Positions 44,935 to 53,381 of a stretch of 64,000 bases of DNA are shown piece by piece. A program made the translations under genes and the position numbers. Positions within the stretch are counted from its first letter, which is position 1. Each line of letters opens with the position of its first letter. This DNA comes from Pseudomonas anguilliseptica (GTDB taxonomy: Bacteria > Pseudomonadota > Gammaproteobacteria > Pseudomonadales > Pseudomonadaceae), in the NCBI RefSeq assembly GCF_900105355.1, contig NZ_FNSC01000001.1:3286001-3350000 (forward strand). The letters run 5' to 3'. The notes below the pieces were generated by a model, which was not told where the DNA came from, did no database searches, and was given only the letters and a program-made list of their open reading frames with translations.

Positions 44935-46436
44935 GCAGCAAAGGTTTGTGGGTCAGCCCCACTGAGTTCGTTCGCTTCGGTGAGCCCCAGCGTGAAAAGG
45001 GTCTCACCGAACATATCGCCACCCGCAGCCGCAGCTTCGATGCTCAGGCGCTGGGCATGTACCTGCCAAACCCTGACCCGATACTCAAGGCTCAGGGCAA
45101 AGACATCACCGTCTACCGCGATCTGCGCAGTCAGGCGCTAGTCGGCGGCAACATTCGCCGGCGTAAGTCGTCGGTGTTGGCTCTTGAGCGAGACCTCAAA
45201 CGCGGTGATGCACCCGTGCGGGTCGAGCGTTTCATCCGCGACTGGCTGACCGACCTGGATCTCGACCGCATCATCCGCGAGATGCTCAATGCTCCGCTGT
45301 TCGGCTTTCAGCCTATCGAGCTGATGTGGCGTCCGCTTGGCCTGCACGTTGTGCCGGAGGATCTGCTGGGCAAACCCGCCGAGTGGTTCCTTTACGACCA
45401 GGAGAACCGCCTGCGCTTTCGTGCCCGTGATGCGGGCATAGCGGGTGAAATGTGCAGTCCGGAGCGTTTTGTGGTGGCGCGCCAGGACGCCACCTATGAC
45501 AACCCCTATGGCTTTCCCGACCTGTCCATGTGTTTCTGGCCAGTGGTGTTCATGAAGGGTGGCCTGAAGTTCTGGGTGCAGTTCACCGAGAAGTACGGTT
45601 CGCCCTGGGTCATTGGCAAACACCCGCGCGGAGCCACCTCTACCGAGACCGACCTGTTGCTGGATGGGCTGGAAGCCTTGGTGCAGGACGCAGTAGCCGC
45701 AATCCCCAACGACTCCAGCGTCGACATCATTGAAGCTGCAGGCAAGGCTGGCAGCGCGGAGGTCTATCGCGAGCTGCTGGTGTACTGCCGCAGCGAGATC
45801 AACGTCGGCTTGCTGGGCCAGAACCAAACCACCGAGGCCAACAGCAACCGGGCCAGCGCCACGGCCGGACTGGAAGTCACCAAGGATATCCGCGACGGCG
45901 ATAAGGGCATTGTTACTGCCACCATCAACGCCGCTATTCGCCTAGTGGTCGACCTCAACTTCGGCGAGAACGTGGCCGCTCCGGTGTATGAGCTGTGGGA
46001 GCAGGAGGAGATCGACAAGACGCTCGCCGAGCGCGACAAGGATCTGACTACTGCAGGCGTCAAGTTCACCCCGGCTTACTGGAAACGTACATACAACCTG
46101 GAGGACGGCGATATCGTTGAGGCGGCTCAGCCCGAACTGCCTGCATCACCCGCGTTTGCCGAGTCATCCGTAGTGCGCCCGGTACTTGATCAGGTTGCCC
46201 TCGACCAGGCCATCGCTGGCATCACCGCCGAGCAGCTGCAGGAGCAAGCCGAACAGGCCTTGTTGCCCGTGATCGAAGCCCTGCAACAAGGCCGCGATGA
46301 CACTGAAGTACTCGGCCTGCTGGCCGAGATCAGCCCAGGCCTGGATGCAACAGCCTTGCAGGAAAACCTGGCGCGATTGATGTTCATAGCGGACACCTGG
46401 GGCCGTCTGAGTGCAGCAGCGGATCGGGAAGACTGA
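44931..46436 (+). CDS. Portal protein (DUF935, Mu gp29-like)
   Basis: A 501-residue DUF935 portal protein. Conserved stretches include TVYRDLRSQALVGGNIRRRKSSVLALERDL, PLFGFQPIELMW and LLGQNQTTEANSNRASATAGLEV. It forms the dodecameric DNA gate of the head. 4-bp overlap with the terminase. Confidence 0.94.
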   Translation: MSSKGLWVSPTEFVRFGEPQREKGLTEHIATRSRSFDAQALGMYLPNPDPILKAQGKDITVYRDLRSQALVGGNIRRRKSSVLALERDLKRGDAPVRVERFIRDWLTDLDLDRIIREMLNAPLFGFQPIELMWRPLGLHVVPEDLLGKPAEWFLYDQENRLRFRARDAGIAGEMCSPERFVVARQDATYDNPYGFPDLSMCFWPVVFMKGGLKFWVQFTEKYGSPWVIGKHPRGATSTETDLLLDGLEALVQDAVAAIPNDSSVDIIEAAGKAGSAEVYRELLVYCRSEINVGLLGQNQTTEANSNRASATAGLEVTKDIRDGDKGIVTATINAAIRLVVDLNFGENVAAPVYELWEQEEIDKTLAERDKDLTTAGVKFTPAYWKRTYNLEDGDIVEAAQPELPASPAFAESSVVRPVLDQVALDQAIAGITAEQLQEQAEQALLPVIEALQQGRDDTEVLGLLAEISPGLDATALQENLARLMFIADTWGRLSAAADRED

Positions 46437-46437
46437 T

Positions 46438-47265
46438 ATGACCACGGCAAAGCAGGTCAACCCGGCCGACCTCAAGGCCATCTTCGGCATGGAGCCCAAG
46501 GCTGCCGTTGAGTACCTCACGGGCAAGGGCTACGCCATCACCTGGAACTGGCAAGAGATGCTCGACCAGGCACACGACCGCAGCTTCACCGTAGCCAAGG
46601 CCATGCGCCTCGATCTGCTGTCCGATATCCGCGCCGCCCTGGAAACGGCATTGCAGGATGGGCAAACCCTCAAGCAGTTCATCACTAACCTGCAGCCAGT
46701 GCTGGAAGCCCAGGGCTGGTGGGGCAAACAGGTGATCGTCGACAGCCAGGGTAGTGCCGAGCTGGTTCAGTTGGGCAGCCCGCGTCGGCTCAAGACCATC
46801 TACCAGACCAACCTGCAGAGCAGCTACATGGCCGGGCGCAAGGCAGCCATGGAGGAAACCGCCGACACCCATCCCTATTGGCGCTATATCGCGATCCTGG
46901 ATGGCAAGACGCGCCCCAGCCACCGGGCAATGAATGGTGAGGTGTACCGCCATGACGACCCAATCTGGCTGGCGATCTATCCGCCCAACGGCTTCAACTG
47001 CCGCTGCCGTGTGGTTGCCTTGAGCGCCGCAGCGGTCAAGCGCCGAGGCCTGCGCATCGTCAACAGCGATGGCACCCTGAGCCGTGAGGTGGTCGAGATC
47101 GGTATGGACAAACGTACTGGCGAGATCCGTACAGCCGAAGTTGCGGTGGTACGCACCACCAACTCCGATGGTAAACCGCTGGTCTTCCGGGTCGATCCTG
47201 GCTTTAACCATGCACCTGGTGAAGGTCTTGCAGCTGCACTCAAACGCAAGGAGCAAGCCGCATGA
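46438..47265 (+). CDS. Head morphogenesis protein (Mu gpF/gp30-like)
   Basis: 275 residues with the phage head morphogenesis domain (LKTIYQTNLQSSYMAGRKAAME...PYWRYIAILDGKTRPSHRAMNG...YPPNGFNCRCRVVALS). Minor capsid protein. ATG 46438 (MTTAKQVNPADLKAIF) is used; an upstream frame (46411) lies in the portal gene. Confidence 0.92.
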   Translation: MTTAKQVNPADLKAIFGMEPKAAVEYLTGKGYAITWNWQEMLDQAHDRSFTVAKAMRLDLLSDIRAALETALQDGQTLKQFITNLQPVLEAQGWWGKQVIVDSQGSAELVQLGSPRRLKTIYQTNLQSSYMAGRKAAMEETADTHPYWRYIAILDGKTRPSHRAMNGEVYRHDDPIWLAIYPPNGFNCRCRVVALSAAAVKRRGLRIVNSDGTLSREVVEIGMDKRTGEIRTAEVAVVRTTNSDGKPLVFRVDPGFNHAPGEGLAAALKRKEQAA

Positions 47266-47744
47266 TCAGCATCGAGCTGGAACACAGTCGCCTGCAGGAA
47301 ACCCTGCGCCGTGTCGAATGGGCAGTCGGCGACCTGGCACCGTTGATGCGTGGCATCGCCGCCGAGTTGGCATCGGTCACCGAGGAGAACTTCGAGAACG
47401 AAGGCCAGGGCAGCAACGATTGGCCAGATCTGTCCGAGGTGACTACCAGCCGTCGCGAGAAGACCGGCAACTGGCCTGGGCAAATGCTCCAGGTCAGTGC
47501 CGCTGGCTTGGCCGCATCGGTTACCACTCAGGCAACTGATAGCAGTGCTCTGGTCGGAAGCAACAAACCCTATGCCGCGATGATGCACTTCGGCGGCGAC
47601 AAATCTGACTTCCCCCACCTGTGGGGTGATATCCCGTCGCGCCCGTACCTGCCGATGGATACCGAGGGCAAGCTGCAGCCCGAAGCCGAGGAAGCCATCC
47701 TCGATCTAGCCATCACACACATCGAAAAAGCCGCCCGCCTGTAA
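47262..47744 (+). CDS. Virion morphogenesis protein (Mu gpG-like)
   Basis: 160 residues of the phage virion morphogenesis family (LMRGIAAELASVTEENFENEGQGSNDWPDLSEVTTSRREKTG...; C-terminal ISPRPYLPMDTEGKLQPEAEEAILDLA-like stretch). It acts in head-tail assembly. 4-bp overlap with the head morphogenesis gene; last gene of the first late block. Confidence 0.9.
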   Translation: MISIELEHSRLQETLRRVEWAVGDLAPLMRGIAAELASVTEENFENEGQGSNDWPDLSEVTTSRREKTGNWPGQMLQVSAAGLAASVTTQATDSSALVGSNKPYAAMMHFGGDKSDFPHLWGDIPSRPYLPMDTEGKLQPEAEEAILDLAITHIEKAARL

Positions 47745-47814
47745 CGCCCGCAGAAGCCGTGCAACGGACTAGCTGCGCCGGCTCACCCTCCTGAACAGTA
47801 GAAATCGCTGTAAA

Positions 47815-47828
47815 GGCTTTATAAAGCC
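47815..47828. terminator. Perfect palindrome between gpG and cargo gene
   Basis: GGCTTTATAAAGCC is a 14-bp perfect palindrome between the gpG stop and the 3' end of the opposite-strand RES gene. It may end one or both converging transcripts, or be a protein site. It lacks a loop, which weakens a terminator call. Confidence 0.4.
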
Positions 47829-47866
47829 GTGTGGAAGCGTTGAAACCTAGAATGCGAGAGGGCTAT

Positions 47867-49165
47867 TCAGTCCCACTCATCATCCTCGTCGTAGAGGGTG
47901 TCATATCTAGCCAAGTCAATTTCCTTAAGTGTCAGTGGCGGTGCGACATACGTTAATCCCTGCACTTGGTGGACTCGCACTGACTCTTCTACGAATTCAA
48001 TTCTTACTTGGTCTGACGGCTCCAAATCTGAAAGCTCTGGAGGGTGAAGAACTCGCAAGGTTGTGAGTGGAGTTGGATTAGCCACAACGTGGGAGAACAG
48101 AACAACGTTTAGACCATCTTTGAATTGTGCCGATGAGAAGATCACCCCATCTATCGGAGGCTCATGTAGGGTCGCCAAAAACTCGGCGAGAATTTGCGTC
48201 GAGAGGTACTCATGTTCCTGGCCTGGCAACACAGGGATGCTCACCTTCTTATGTAGGCCCCGAAGGAACTCTCTACGCTCCAGGCGCTGGGTGACACCTG
48301 GTTTAAAATAGCTCCAAGTCTCAGTTTCCAAAGCACGCTCCAGCGCTTTGAAATCTAAGAGTCGAACACCCTTCGTCAACCTGAATTCACCGCTGATGAC
48401 CCTGCCGCCAACTGGTGGGCGCAATTCAGCGATGCAAGTATCTCGCTCGAAAGCACCATAGAACACAGGGACGCCATGAGGGTTCATACGCCCCGCATTA
48501 ACGATCTCTTTGGGAGCAGCTCCGAGTTCCTTTGGTGGATTGAACAAAATCGCCTCGTACTCTTTATTCGAATCACATCGGCGTGCTCTGAAAATCGGAG
48601 GGTGCTCGGCAGGCGAAAGCGTTCGAACCACACTGTTTCCCAGTTCGCCGCTGCTTGCAATTGAGTCCATATCCTTGAACAGCCATTGCAAATACTGCTT
48701 AGCGCTATCGTTGAAGAAGCGCCGGCCGTGCATCAAGTCCTGCCGGAACGCTCCCCAATTGGTCTCCGCTACGATTGGCCGAACCCGTCTGCCAACATAG
48801 TTAATTTCATCGCTATAGCGCGGCTCATCTCCACCATAGGCACTGCCCAGTTCAGAGCAGACCGCTTGGACAACGGGGTCGATGTTATCCGCGAGCAATA
48901 CTTCCCCGACTATGTACTCAAGCGATTCCCCCCGTTGATGGTAATCAGGCCTGTCGCTATCGCTATTCCTCCAGCGGGGAACCCACCCACCAGGTACATA
49001 GTGCTCGTCCAGTATGTCTGCCACCTGCTCAGCAAGACTCGCTACTGATATTGATTTGCGGCGTTTGTTGCAGAAAGAGCACTCGATACTTGAGCCATTT
49101 TTTTTGATCTGTCTCTGAAGCGTCTGGTCCTCTACGCACCCGTAGCACACTACTTCCTCATCCAT
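47867..49165 (-). CDS. HEPN/RES-domain protein (predicted NAD-targeting toxin, phage cargo)
   Basis: 432 residues: an N-terminal CxxC zinc-ribbon-like pair (VCYGCVEDQ, IECSFCNKR), a helical HEPN/RES N-terminal domain (about 30-190) and a RES domain (about 200-370) with conserved Arg/Tyr/Glu positions (AGRMNPHGVPVFYGAFERDTCIAELRPPVGG). RES toxins of RES-Xre pairs degrade NAD. ATG 49165 has gagg nearby; GTG 49204 is alternative. More AT-rich than its neighbours and opposite to them. No antitoxin is adjacent. Confidence 0.85.
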   Translation of the reverse strand: MDEEVVCYGCVEDQTLQRQIKKNGSSIECSFCNKRRKSISVASLAEQVADILDEHYVPGGWVPRWRNSDSDRPDYHQRGESLEYIVGEVLLADNIDPVVQAVCSELGSAYGGDEPRYSDEINYVGRRVRPIVAETNWGAFRQDLMHGRRFFNDSAKQYLQWLFKDMDSIASSGELGNSVVRTLSPAEHPPIFRARRCDSNKEYEAILFNPPKELGAAPKEIVNAGRMNPHGVPVFYGAFERDTCIAELRPPVGGRVISGEFRLTKGVRLLDFKALERALETETWSYFKPGVTQRLERREFLRGLHKKVSIPVLPGQEHEYLSTQILAEFLATLHEPPIDGVIFSSAQFKDGLNVVLFSHVVANPTPLTTLRVLHPPELSDLEPSDQVRIEFVEESVRVHQVQGLTYVAPPLTLKEIDLARYDTLYDEDDEWD

Positions 49166-49235
49166 AGCTACCTCGCCATCCTTTTTGGAGGCCTGGGTGG
49201 TCACCTCAGGCTTTGATGTTGCATCGTATTACACT

Positions 49236-49254
49236 CTTTAAACCCGATTAAAAG
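49236..49254 (+). promoter_or_regulatory. Late-promoter palindrome 2 (protease/head block)
   Basis: CTTTAAACCCGATTAAAAG, identical to the sites at 40337 and 56146 except for the central base, 60 bases before the protease gene. Position corresponds to Mu PI. Confidence 0.75.
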
Positions 49255-49276
49255 TCCTGAGCCATCCATCGGCCCA

Positions 49277-49312
49277 GGCTGTGCGCATGTTCCACCACCA
49301 CAGCGCGCAGCC
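49277..49312 (+). other. Leader hairpin before the protease gene
   Basis: GGCTGTGCGC (49277-49286) pairs with GCGCGCAGCC (49303-49312) over ten positions with one T-G wobble, ending one base before ATG 49314. It may affect translation or stabilise the transcript. Confidence 0.45.
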
Positions 49313-49313
49313 G

Positions 49314-50426
49314 ATGAAACCACTCCATATCTTCAAGCCGGGGAAGCACACCGCGATGAGCGGTGACAGCTTCAACTTCAGCGAGACCGACCTGGCCGCC
49401 ACCGTGCGTGCCTACGACCCGGCCCTGCACGAAGCGCCTTTGGTGATCGGACACCCCAAGCACGACGCGCCAGCTGCGGGCTGGGTTAAGTCGCTGCAGG
49501 CGAATGCCGAAGGGCTGATCGCAGAGCCACAGCAGGTCGACCCGGCCTTCGCCGAGCAGGTCGGCAAGGGTTCCTACAAGAAAATATCCGCCTCCTTCTA
49601 TCACCCGGATGCGCCGAACAACCCGGTGCCCGGCGTGTACTACCTGCGTCATGTCGGCTTCCTCGGGGCCCAGCCTCCAGCGGTGAAGGGACTGCGCGCC
49701 ATTGAGTTGGCCGATGGCGAGGAAGGCGTTGTCGAGTTTGGCGACTTTGGCCATGAGTCGAGCGCCAGCCTGTGGCGCAAGTTTCGCGAATTTCTGATTG
49801 CCCAATTCGGCGCTGAAACCGCCGACCAGGTCACCCCCGCTTGGCAGATCGACAGCATCTCCGAAGCCGCTCGCCGCGATGACCTCCGCCTACCTGCATT
49901 CAGCGACCCCGTCACCCAGTCACCCGTCACCGAGGAACCCACCGTGAACCCAGAAGAAATTGCCGCTTTGCAGGCGGAAAACATCCGTCTCAAAGCTCAG
50001 GCCAAGCAGCACCAGGACACGCAACGTGAACAGGCGCTGGCAATCACTCACACCGCCAACGTGGCTTTCGCCGAGCAGCTGGTCGGCGAAGGCAAGCTGC
50101 TGCCCAAACACGCCGAAGCGCTGATTGCCACTTTGGACTTTGCCGGGGCAGGTGATGCGCCGCTGGAGTTTGGCGAAGGCGATCAACGCAAGCCTGTAGC
50201 CGATGGTCTCAAGGCGATCTTCGGCGACCTGCCGAAACAGATCAGCTTTGCCGAACAGGCCGACAAGAAACGCCATGAAGGCGGCCAGTTGACCGCTGCC
50301 GAGTTGGATTTCGCTGACGTCGAGACCGACCCGGATCGTTTGAATCTTCACGCCCGCGCTAGCCAGTTGGCCAGCGAGAAGAACATTCCCTATGAGTCGG
50401 CCGTCCGCCAACTCATCAACCAGTAA
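49314..50426 (+). CDS. Phage capsid protease/scaffold (Mu gpI-like)
   Basis: 370 residues: N-terminal Mu I-like protease region (MKPLHIFKPGKHTAMSGDSFNFSETDLAATVRAYDP...LVIGHPKHDAPAAGWVK...YYLRHVGFLGAQPPAVKGL) and a C-terminal coiled, scaffold-like half (from about residue 211). No Shine-Dalgarno precedes ATG 49314; an in-frame ATG 49287 has AGG upstream and is possible. Follows late-promoter site 2. Confidence 0.9.
   Translation: MKPLHIFKPGKHTAMSGDSFNFSETDLAATVRAYDPALHEAPLVIGHPKHDAPAAGWVKSLQANAEGLIAEPQQVDPAFAEQVGKGSYKKISASFYHPDAPNNPVPGVYYLRHVGFLGAQPPAVKGLRAIELADGEEGVVEFGDFGHESSASLWRKFREFLIAQFGAETADQVTPAWQIDSISEAARRDDLRLPAFSDPVTQSPVTEEPTVNPEEIAALQAENIRLKAQAKQHQDTQREQALAITHTANVAFAEQLVGEGKLLPKHAEALIATLDFAGAGDAPLEFGEGDQRKPVADGLKAIFGDLPKQISFAEQADKKRHEGGQLTAAELDFADVETDPDRLNLHARASQLASEKNIPYESAVRQLINQ
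49944..50426 (+). CDS. Possible internally started scaffold protein (Mu gpZ-like)
   Basis: In-frame GTG 49944 inside the protease gene has GAGG at an 8-base spacing (49932-49935) and would yield a 160-residue scaffold (VNPEEIAALQAENIRLKAQAK...). Mu makes scaffold Z from an internal start within gene I. The same arrangement is inferred here. Confidence 0.6.
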   Translation: MNPEEIAALQAENIRLKAQAKQHQDTQREQALAITHTANVAFAEQLVGEGKLLPKHAEALIATLDFAGAGDAPLEFGEGDQRKPVADGLKAIFGDLPKQISFAEQADKKRHEGGQLTAAELDFADVETDPDRLNLHARASQLASEKNIPYESAVRQLINQ

Positions 50427-50435
50427 GGAGCCGTC

Positions 50436-51368
50436 ATGGCAGATCGTCTGAAGCAACTGCGGGTCGTTGACCCAGTACTGACCAGCCTGGCGCGTGGCTA
50501 CCGTAACGCCCAGTTCATCGGCGAGGGTCTGTTCCCCATCGCCTTCATGGACACAGAGGCCGGCATTATCCCGATCTTCGGCAAGGAAGCCTTCGTGGTG
50601 TACGACACCGAACGGGCGATTCGTGCCCAGTCCAACGTCATGGTGCCGGGTGACGACAACACCCTCGATGTAGTACTGCGCGAGCATGACCTGGCATATC
50701 CGGTTGACTACCGCGAGAAGGCTGAATCGATGTTCGATGCTGAGCGCCGCGCCTCCAAGCGTGTGGTGGATGGCATTGACCTGCGCCGTGAGGTGGCCTG
50801 CGCCAACCTCGCGCAGAATCCTGCGACCTATCTGGCAGGTGCCAAGGTTGCCTTGGCCGGTGCCAGCCAATGGAGCAACGGTGGCGGTGACCCGGTTGCG
50901 GCGGTCGAAGCAGGCAAGGAAGTGATCCGCTCGCGCATCGGCATTCGCCCCAACACCATCACCATGGGCGCGTCGGTGTACGCCAGCCTGAAGTTCCACC
51001 CGAAGCTGTGCGCAGCCCTGGGCGCGGATGAGGAAAAGCTCATCACCATCGCGCACCTGAAAATGCTGTTCGGCGTTGAAGACATCTACATCGGCGAAGC
51101 CCTGGCTGCACCGCACGGTAAAGCTGCGACCTCGGACATCTGGGCGGACAACTTGACCCTGGCATATGTGGCCAAGCCGGCCAGCGGTGAGTCAGCCGAT
51201 CACGAAACCCCGAGCTTCGGTTACACCCTGCGTCGCAAGGGCATGCCTGAGATCGACGCCTATCCAGGTTCGGGCGGCAAGGTGCGCTACGTGCGTAACA
51301 CCGACATCTATAAGCCGGTGGTTGTGGGCGCAGATGCCGGTTACCTGATCTCCGACATCAACGGCTGA
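50436..51368 (+). CDS. Major capsid protein
   Basis: 310 residues; no signal or membrane segments. Conserved features of Mu-like capsid proteins include VDPVLTSLARGYRNAQFIGEGLFP, the central NTITMGASVYASLKFHPKL and a C-terminal VRYVRNTDIYKPVVVG. It follows the protease/scaffold gene by 9 bases, with ribosome-binding site aaggag. Confidence 0.88.
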   Translation: MADRLKQLRVVDPVLTSLARGYRNAQFIGEGLFPIAFMDTEAGIIPIFGKEAFVVYDTERAIRAQSNVMVPGDDNTLDVVLREHDLAYPVDYREKAESMFDAERRASKRVVDGIDLRREVACANLAQNPATYLAGAKVALAGASQWSNGGGDPVAAVEAGKEVIRSRIGIRPNTITMGASVYASLKFHPKLCAALGADEEKLITIAHLKMLFGVEDIYIGEALAAPHGKAATSDIWADNLTLAYVAKPASGESADHETPSFGYTLRRKGMPEIDAYPGSGGKVRYVRNTDIYKPVVVGADAGYLISDING

Positions 51369-51376
51369 GGTGGCTT

Positions 51377-51949
51377 ATGTCCAGGAAGAAGGCCACTCCG
51401 GCTACCTCAGCGCCTGCAGCTACTGCTGCAGTGCCCACTGAGGCAGCAGCGAGCACAACTGTTCTGCCAACCACAGCCGCGACCGCTGATGTGGCAGCGC
51501 CTGCAGGCGGTGCAGAGACCACCACCGACACGCCGCCTGAAGGGGCGGCGGACGCAGGCCAAGCCGAAGCGGCAGCTGCTGCCGCGCCAGTCGACGAGGT
51601 TGTGATTTCTACCACCGCGTTGCCTGACGCGGACTCAGCCGCTACCGGCCCAACAGATTCTGTTGATACCGCTGGCGATGCAGCAGCCATCACCGTCACG
51701 CCGCCTGAGGGTTCGCTGGCCGCTGGCCAAGACGCTGCAGTTGCTCCTGCAGGTGACGCGGCCAGTTCCACTGTTCTGCCAAGTAGTGACCCAGCACCCA
51801 CCACAACCTACCGAGTCGTAGGTCTCGACCTGATGATCGACGGGAAGCTGATTCCTGAAAACGGCACGGTAGAGCTGGACTACGAGCCAAGTGCGAAAAC
51901 CCTTCGCCGCTTGGAGCCAGTCATCAAGAAAAAGGAAGGCAACCAATGA
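51377..51949 (+). CDS. Ala/Thr/Pro-rich phage head-associated protein
   Basis: 190 residues. Residues 1-140 are low complexity with recurring units (TTVLP/STVLP three times, TPPEG twice, AAGQ twice). The C-terminal 45 residues form a compact domain (YRVVGLDLMIDGKLIPENGTVELDYEPSAKTLRRLEP). It lies between capsid and decoration-like genes; function unknown. Confidence 0.75.
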   Translation: MSRKKATPATSAPAATAAVPTEAAASTTVLPTTAATADVAAPAGGAETTTDTPPEGAADAGQAEAAAAAAPVDEVVISTTALPDADSAATGPTDSVDTAGDAAAITVTPPEGSLAAGQDAAVAPAGDAASSTVLPSSDPAPTTTYRVVGLDLMIDGKLIPENGTVELDYEPSAKTLRRLEPVIKKKEGNQ

Positions 51950-52242
51950 AAGCTCAAAACGTAGTCCTGATTACTTCAGTTATTGCCGTCACTGCGCTGA
52001 TTCGTCAGCGCTTTATTGGCCTCAACGGCGGCACCTGCGCAGCGGGGGCCAAGGCACTCGGCGTGGCTGAATATGATTCGGATGCCGGTAATGCCGCCCC
52101 GGCCAACGTCCTGGGCGTGATCTTGGTCGAGGCTGGTGCGCCAGTTGCGGCAATGGCTGAGGTGCAGTCCGATGCCAACGGCTACGCCCTGGATGCCGCT
52201 GTGGCCGATGGCGACCTCATCCGCATCGTTCGCGGTATCTGA
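51946..52242 (+). CDS. DUF2190-like capsid decoration protein
   Basis: 98 residues, beta-rich (TALIRQRFIGLNGGTCAAGAKALGVAEYDSDAGNAAPANVLGVILVEAG). Resembles the DUF2190/decoration proteins found after capsid genes. 4-bp overlap with the previous gene. Confidence 0.75.
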   Translation: MKAQNVVLITSVIAVTALIRQRFIGLNGGTCAAGAKALGVAEYDSDAGNAAPANVLGVILVEAGAPVAAMAEVQSDANGYALDAAVADGDLIRIVRGI

Positions 52243-52249
52243 GGTCGCC

Positions 52250-52681
52250 ATGCGCTACTGCACACGCGCCGATATCGGCAAGGCGATTCCTCCGAGCACG
52301 CTGCTGCAGCTCTCCAACGATGACCCGGCAGCAGAGCTGCCGGATGAGTCGGTGATCGAGGACTGCGTCCGCTCGGCTGAGGAACTGGTCGATGGCTACA
52401 TGCGTGGCCGCTACACCTTGCCATTTGATCCGGTGCCGACCGTGCTGCGTGACGCAGTTGTCAGCCTGGTTCGTTATGCGCTGTACAGCCGCCGCCCTGA
52501 AACCGACTTGCCGGATACGGTCAAGGACGACCGCCGCAACACCATCAAGCTTCTGGAGACGATCCGTGATGGCGTGGTGACCCTGGGCATGCCCTCCGGT
52601 CAGGCCACGCCTGAACCGGGCGAGATCCGCGTACGTGGGCGTCAGCAGGTATTCAGTGACGACAAGTGGAGCGGCTACTAA
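52250..52681 (+). CDS. DUF1320 head-tail connector (Mu gp36-like)
   Basis: 143 residues starting MRYCTRADIGKAIPPSTLLQLSNDD, with the DUF1320 block AEELVDGYMRGRYTLPFDPVPTVLRDAVVSLVRYALYSRR. Adaptor-type protein. ATG 52250 follows ggtcgcc; the longer frame overlaps the upstream gene. Confidence 0.9.
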   Translation: MRYCTRADIGKAIPPSTLLQLSNDDPAAELPDESVIEDCVRSAEELVDGYMRGRYTLPFDPVPTVLRDAVVSLVRYALYSRRPETDLPDTVKDDRRNTIKLLETIRDGVVTLGMPSGQATPEPGEIRVRGRQQVFSDDKWSGY

Positions 52682-53169
52682 TGAGCCAGACCCTGGTGAT
52701 TCTCGACGCGCTGGTTGCCCGCCTGCAGGAGTACTTCGGCAAACAGTTGTCGGTTGAGCTGTTCCCGGAGAGCCCCAAAAACTACCGCCTAAACCATCCG
52801 GTTGGGGCGGTGCTGGTGGCCTTTGGAAGCTCCAAGTTTGGCGGTAGCGATGCCGTCGACTCAGTGTTCCTGGAGCGCAACCTGGTGCTGCCTTTGACCT
52901 TGGTGTTCAAGCAGCTCAACGGGGCGAAGGGTGTGATCGGCTACCTCGACCAGGTGCGCGACTGTTTGAGTGGCTGGAGGCCGCCGCACTGCGACCTCTC
53001 CATGGTGCCGGTTGATGAGGTGTTTATCGGCCAGGTCAACGGTGTGTGGCAATACACCCAGCGCTTTGCCACCCGTGCAACTCAGATCCAGTCGCCGACC
53101 ATCACTACCTTCCGAGATTCCCAGCTCGGCGGCCAACTGCAACCACCATCGTTTGAGGCAACCCCATGA
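52681..53169 (+). CDS. DUF1834 tail-completion protein (Mu gp37-like)
   Basis: 162 residues (LVILDALVARLQEYFGKQLSVELFPESPKNYRLNHPVGAVLVAFGSSKFGG...), a DUF1834-type protein between connector and sheath genes. 1-bp overlap with the previous stop (TAATG). Confidence 0.86.
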   Translation: MSQTLVILDALVARLQEYFGKQLSVELFPESPKNYRLNHPVGAVLVAFGSSKFGGSDAVDSVFLERNLVLPLTLVFKQLNGAKGVIGYLDQVRDCLSGWRPPHCDLSMVPVDEVFIGQVNGVWQYTQRFATRATQIQSPTITTFRDSQLGGQLQPPSFEATP

Positions 53170-53381
53170 AGAAGACCCGCTACCGCTATTCCGGCCCGCA
53201 GAGCGCTGTATCGCTGCGCGTGGGCAAGGCTGGCGAGCTGCTGGATGTCCAGCTGCTGCCAGGCCAGCCCGTTGATCTGCCACCCGAGCATGAATACACC
53301 CAGGTACTGCTGGCCCTGAATCACCTGGAGCCGTTGGCGGAAGACGCCGCTCCGGCCGAGAAGAAAGGAGAGAAAGCGTAA
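53166..53381 (+). CDS. DUF2635 small phage protein
   Basis: 71 residues (MKKTRYRYSGPQSAVSLRV...LPGQPVDLPPEHEYTQVLLALNHLEPL), matching small DUF2635 proteins that precede Mu-like sheath genes. Function unknown. Overlaps by 4 bases upstream and 1 base downstream. Confidence 0.82.
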   Translation: MKKTRYRYSGPQSAVSLRVGKAGELLDVQLLPGQPVDLPPEHEYTQVLLALNHLEPLAEDAAPAEKKGEKA

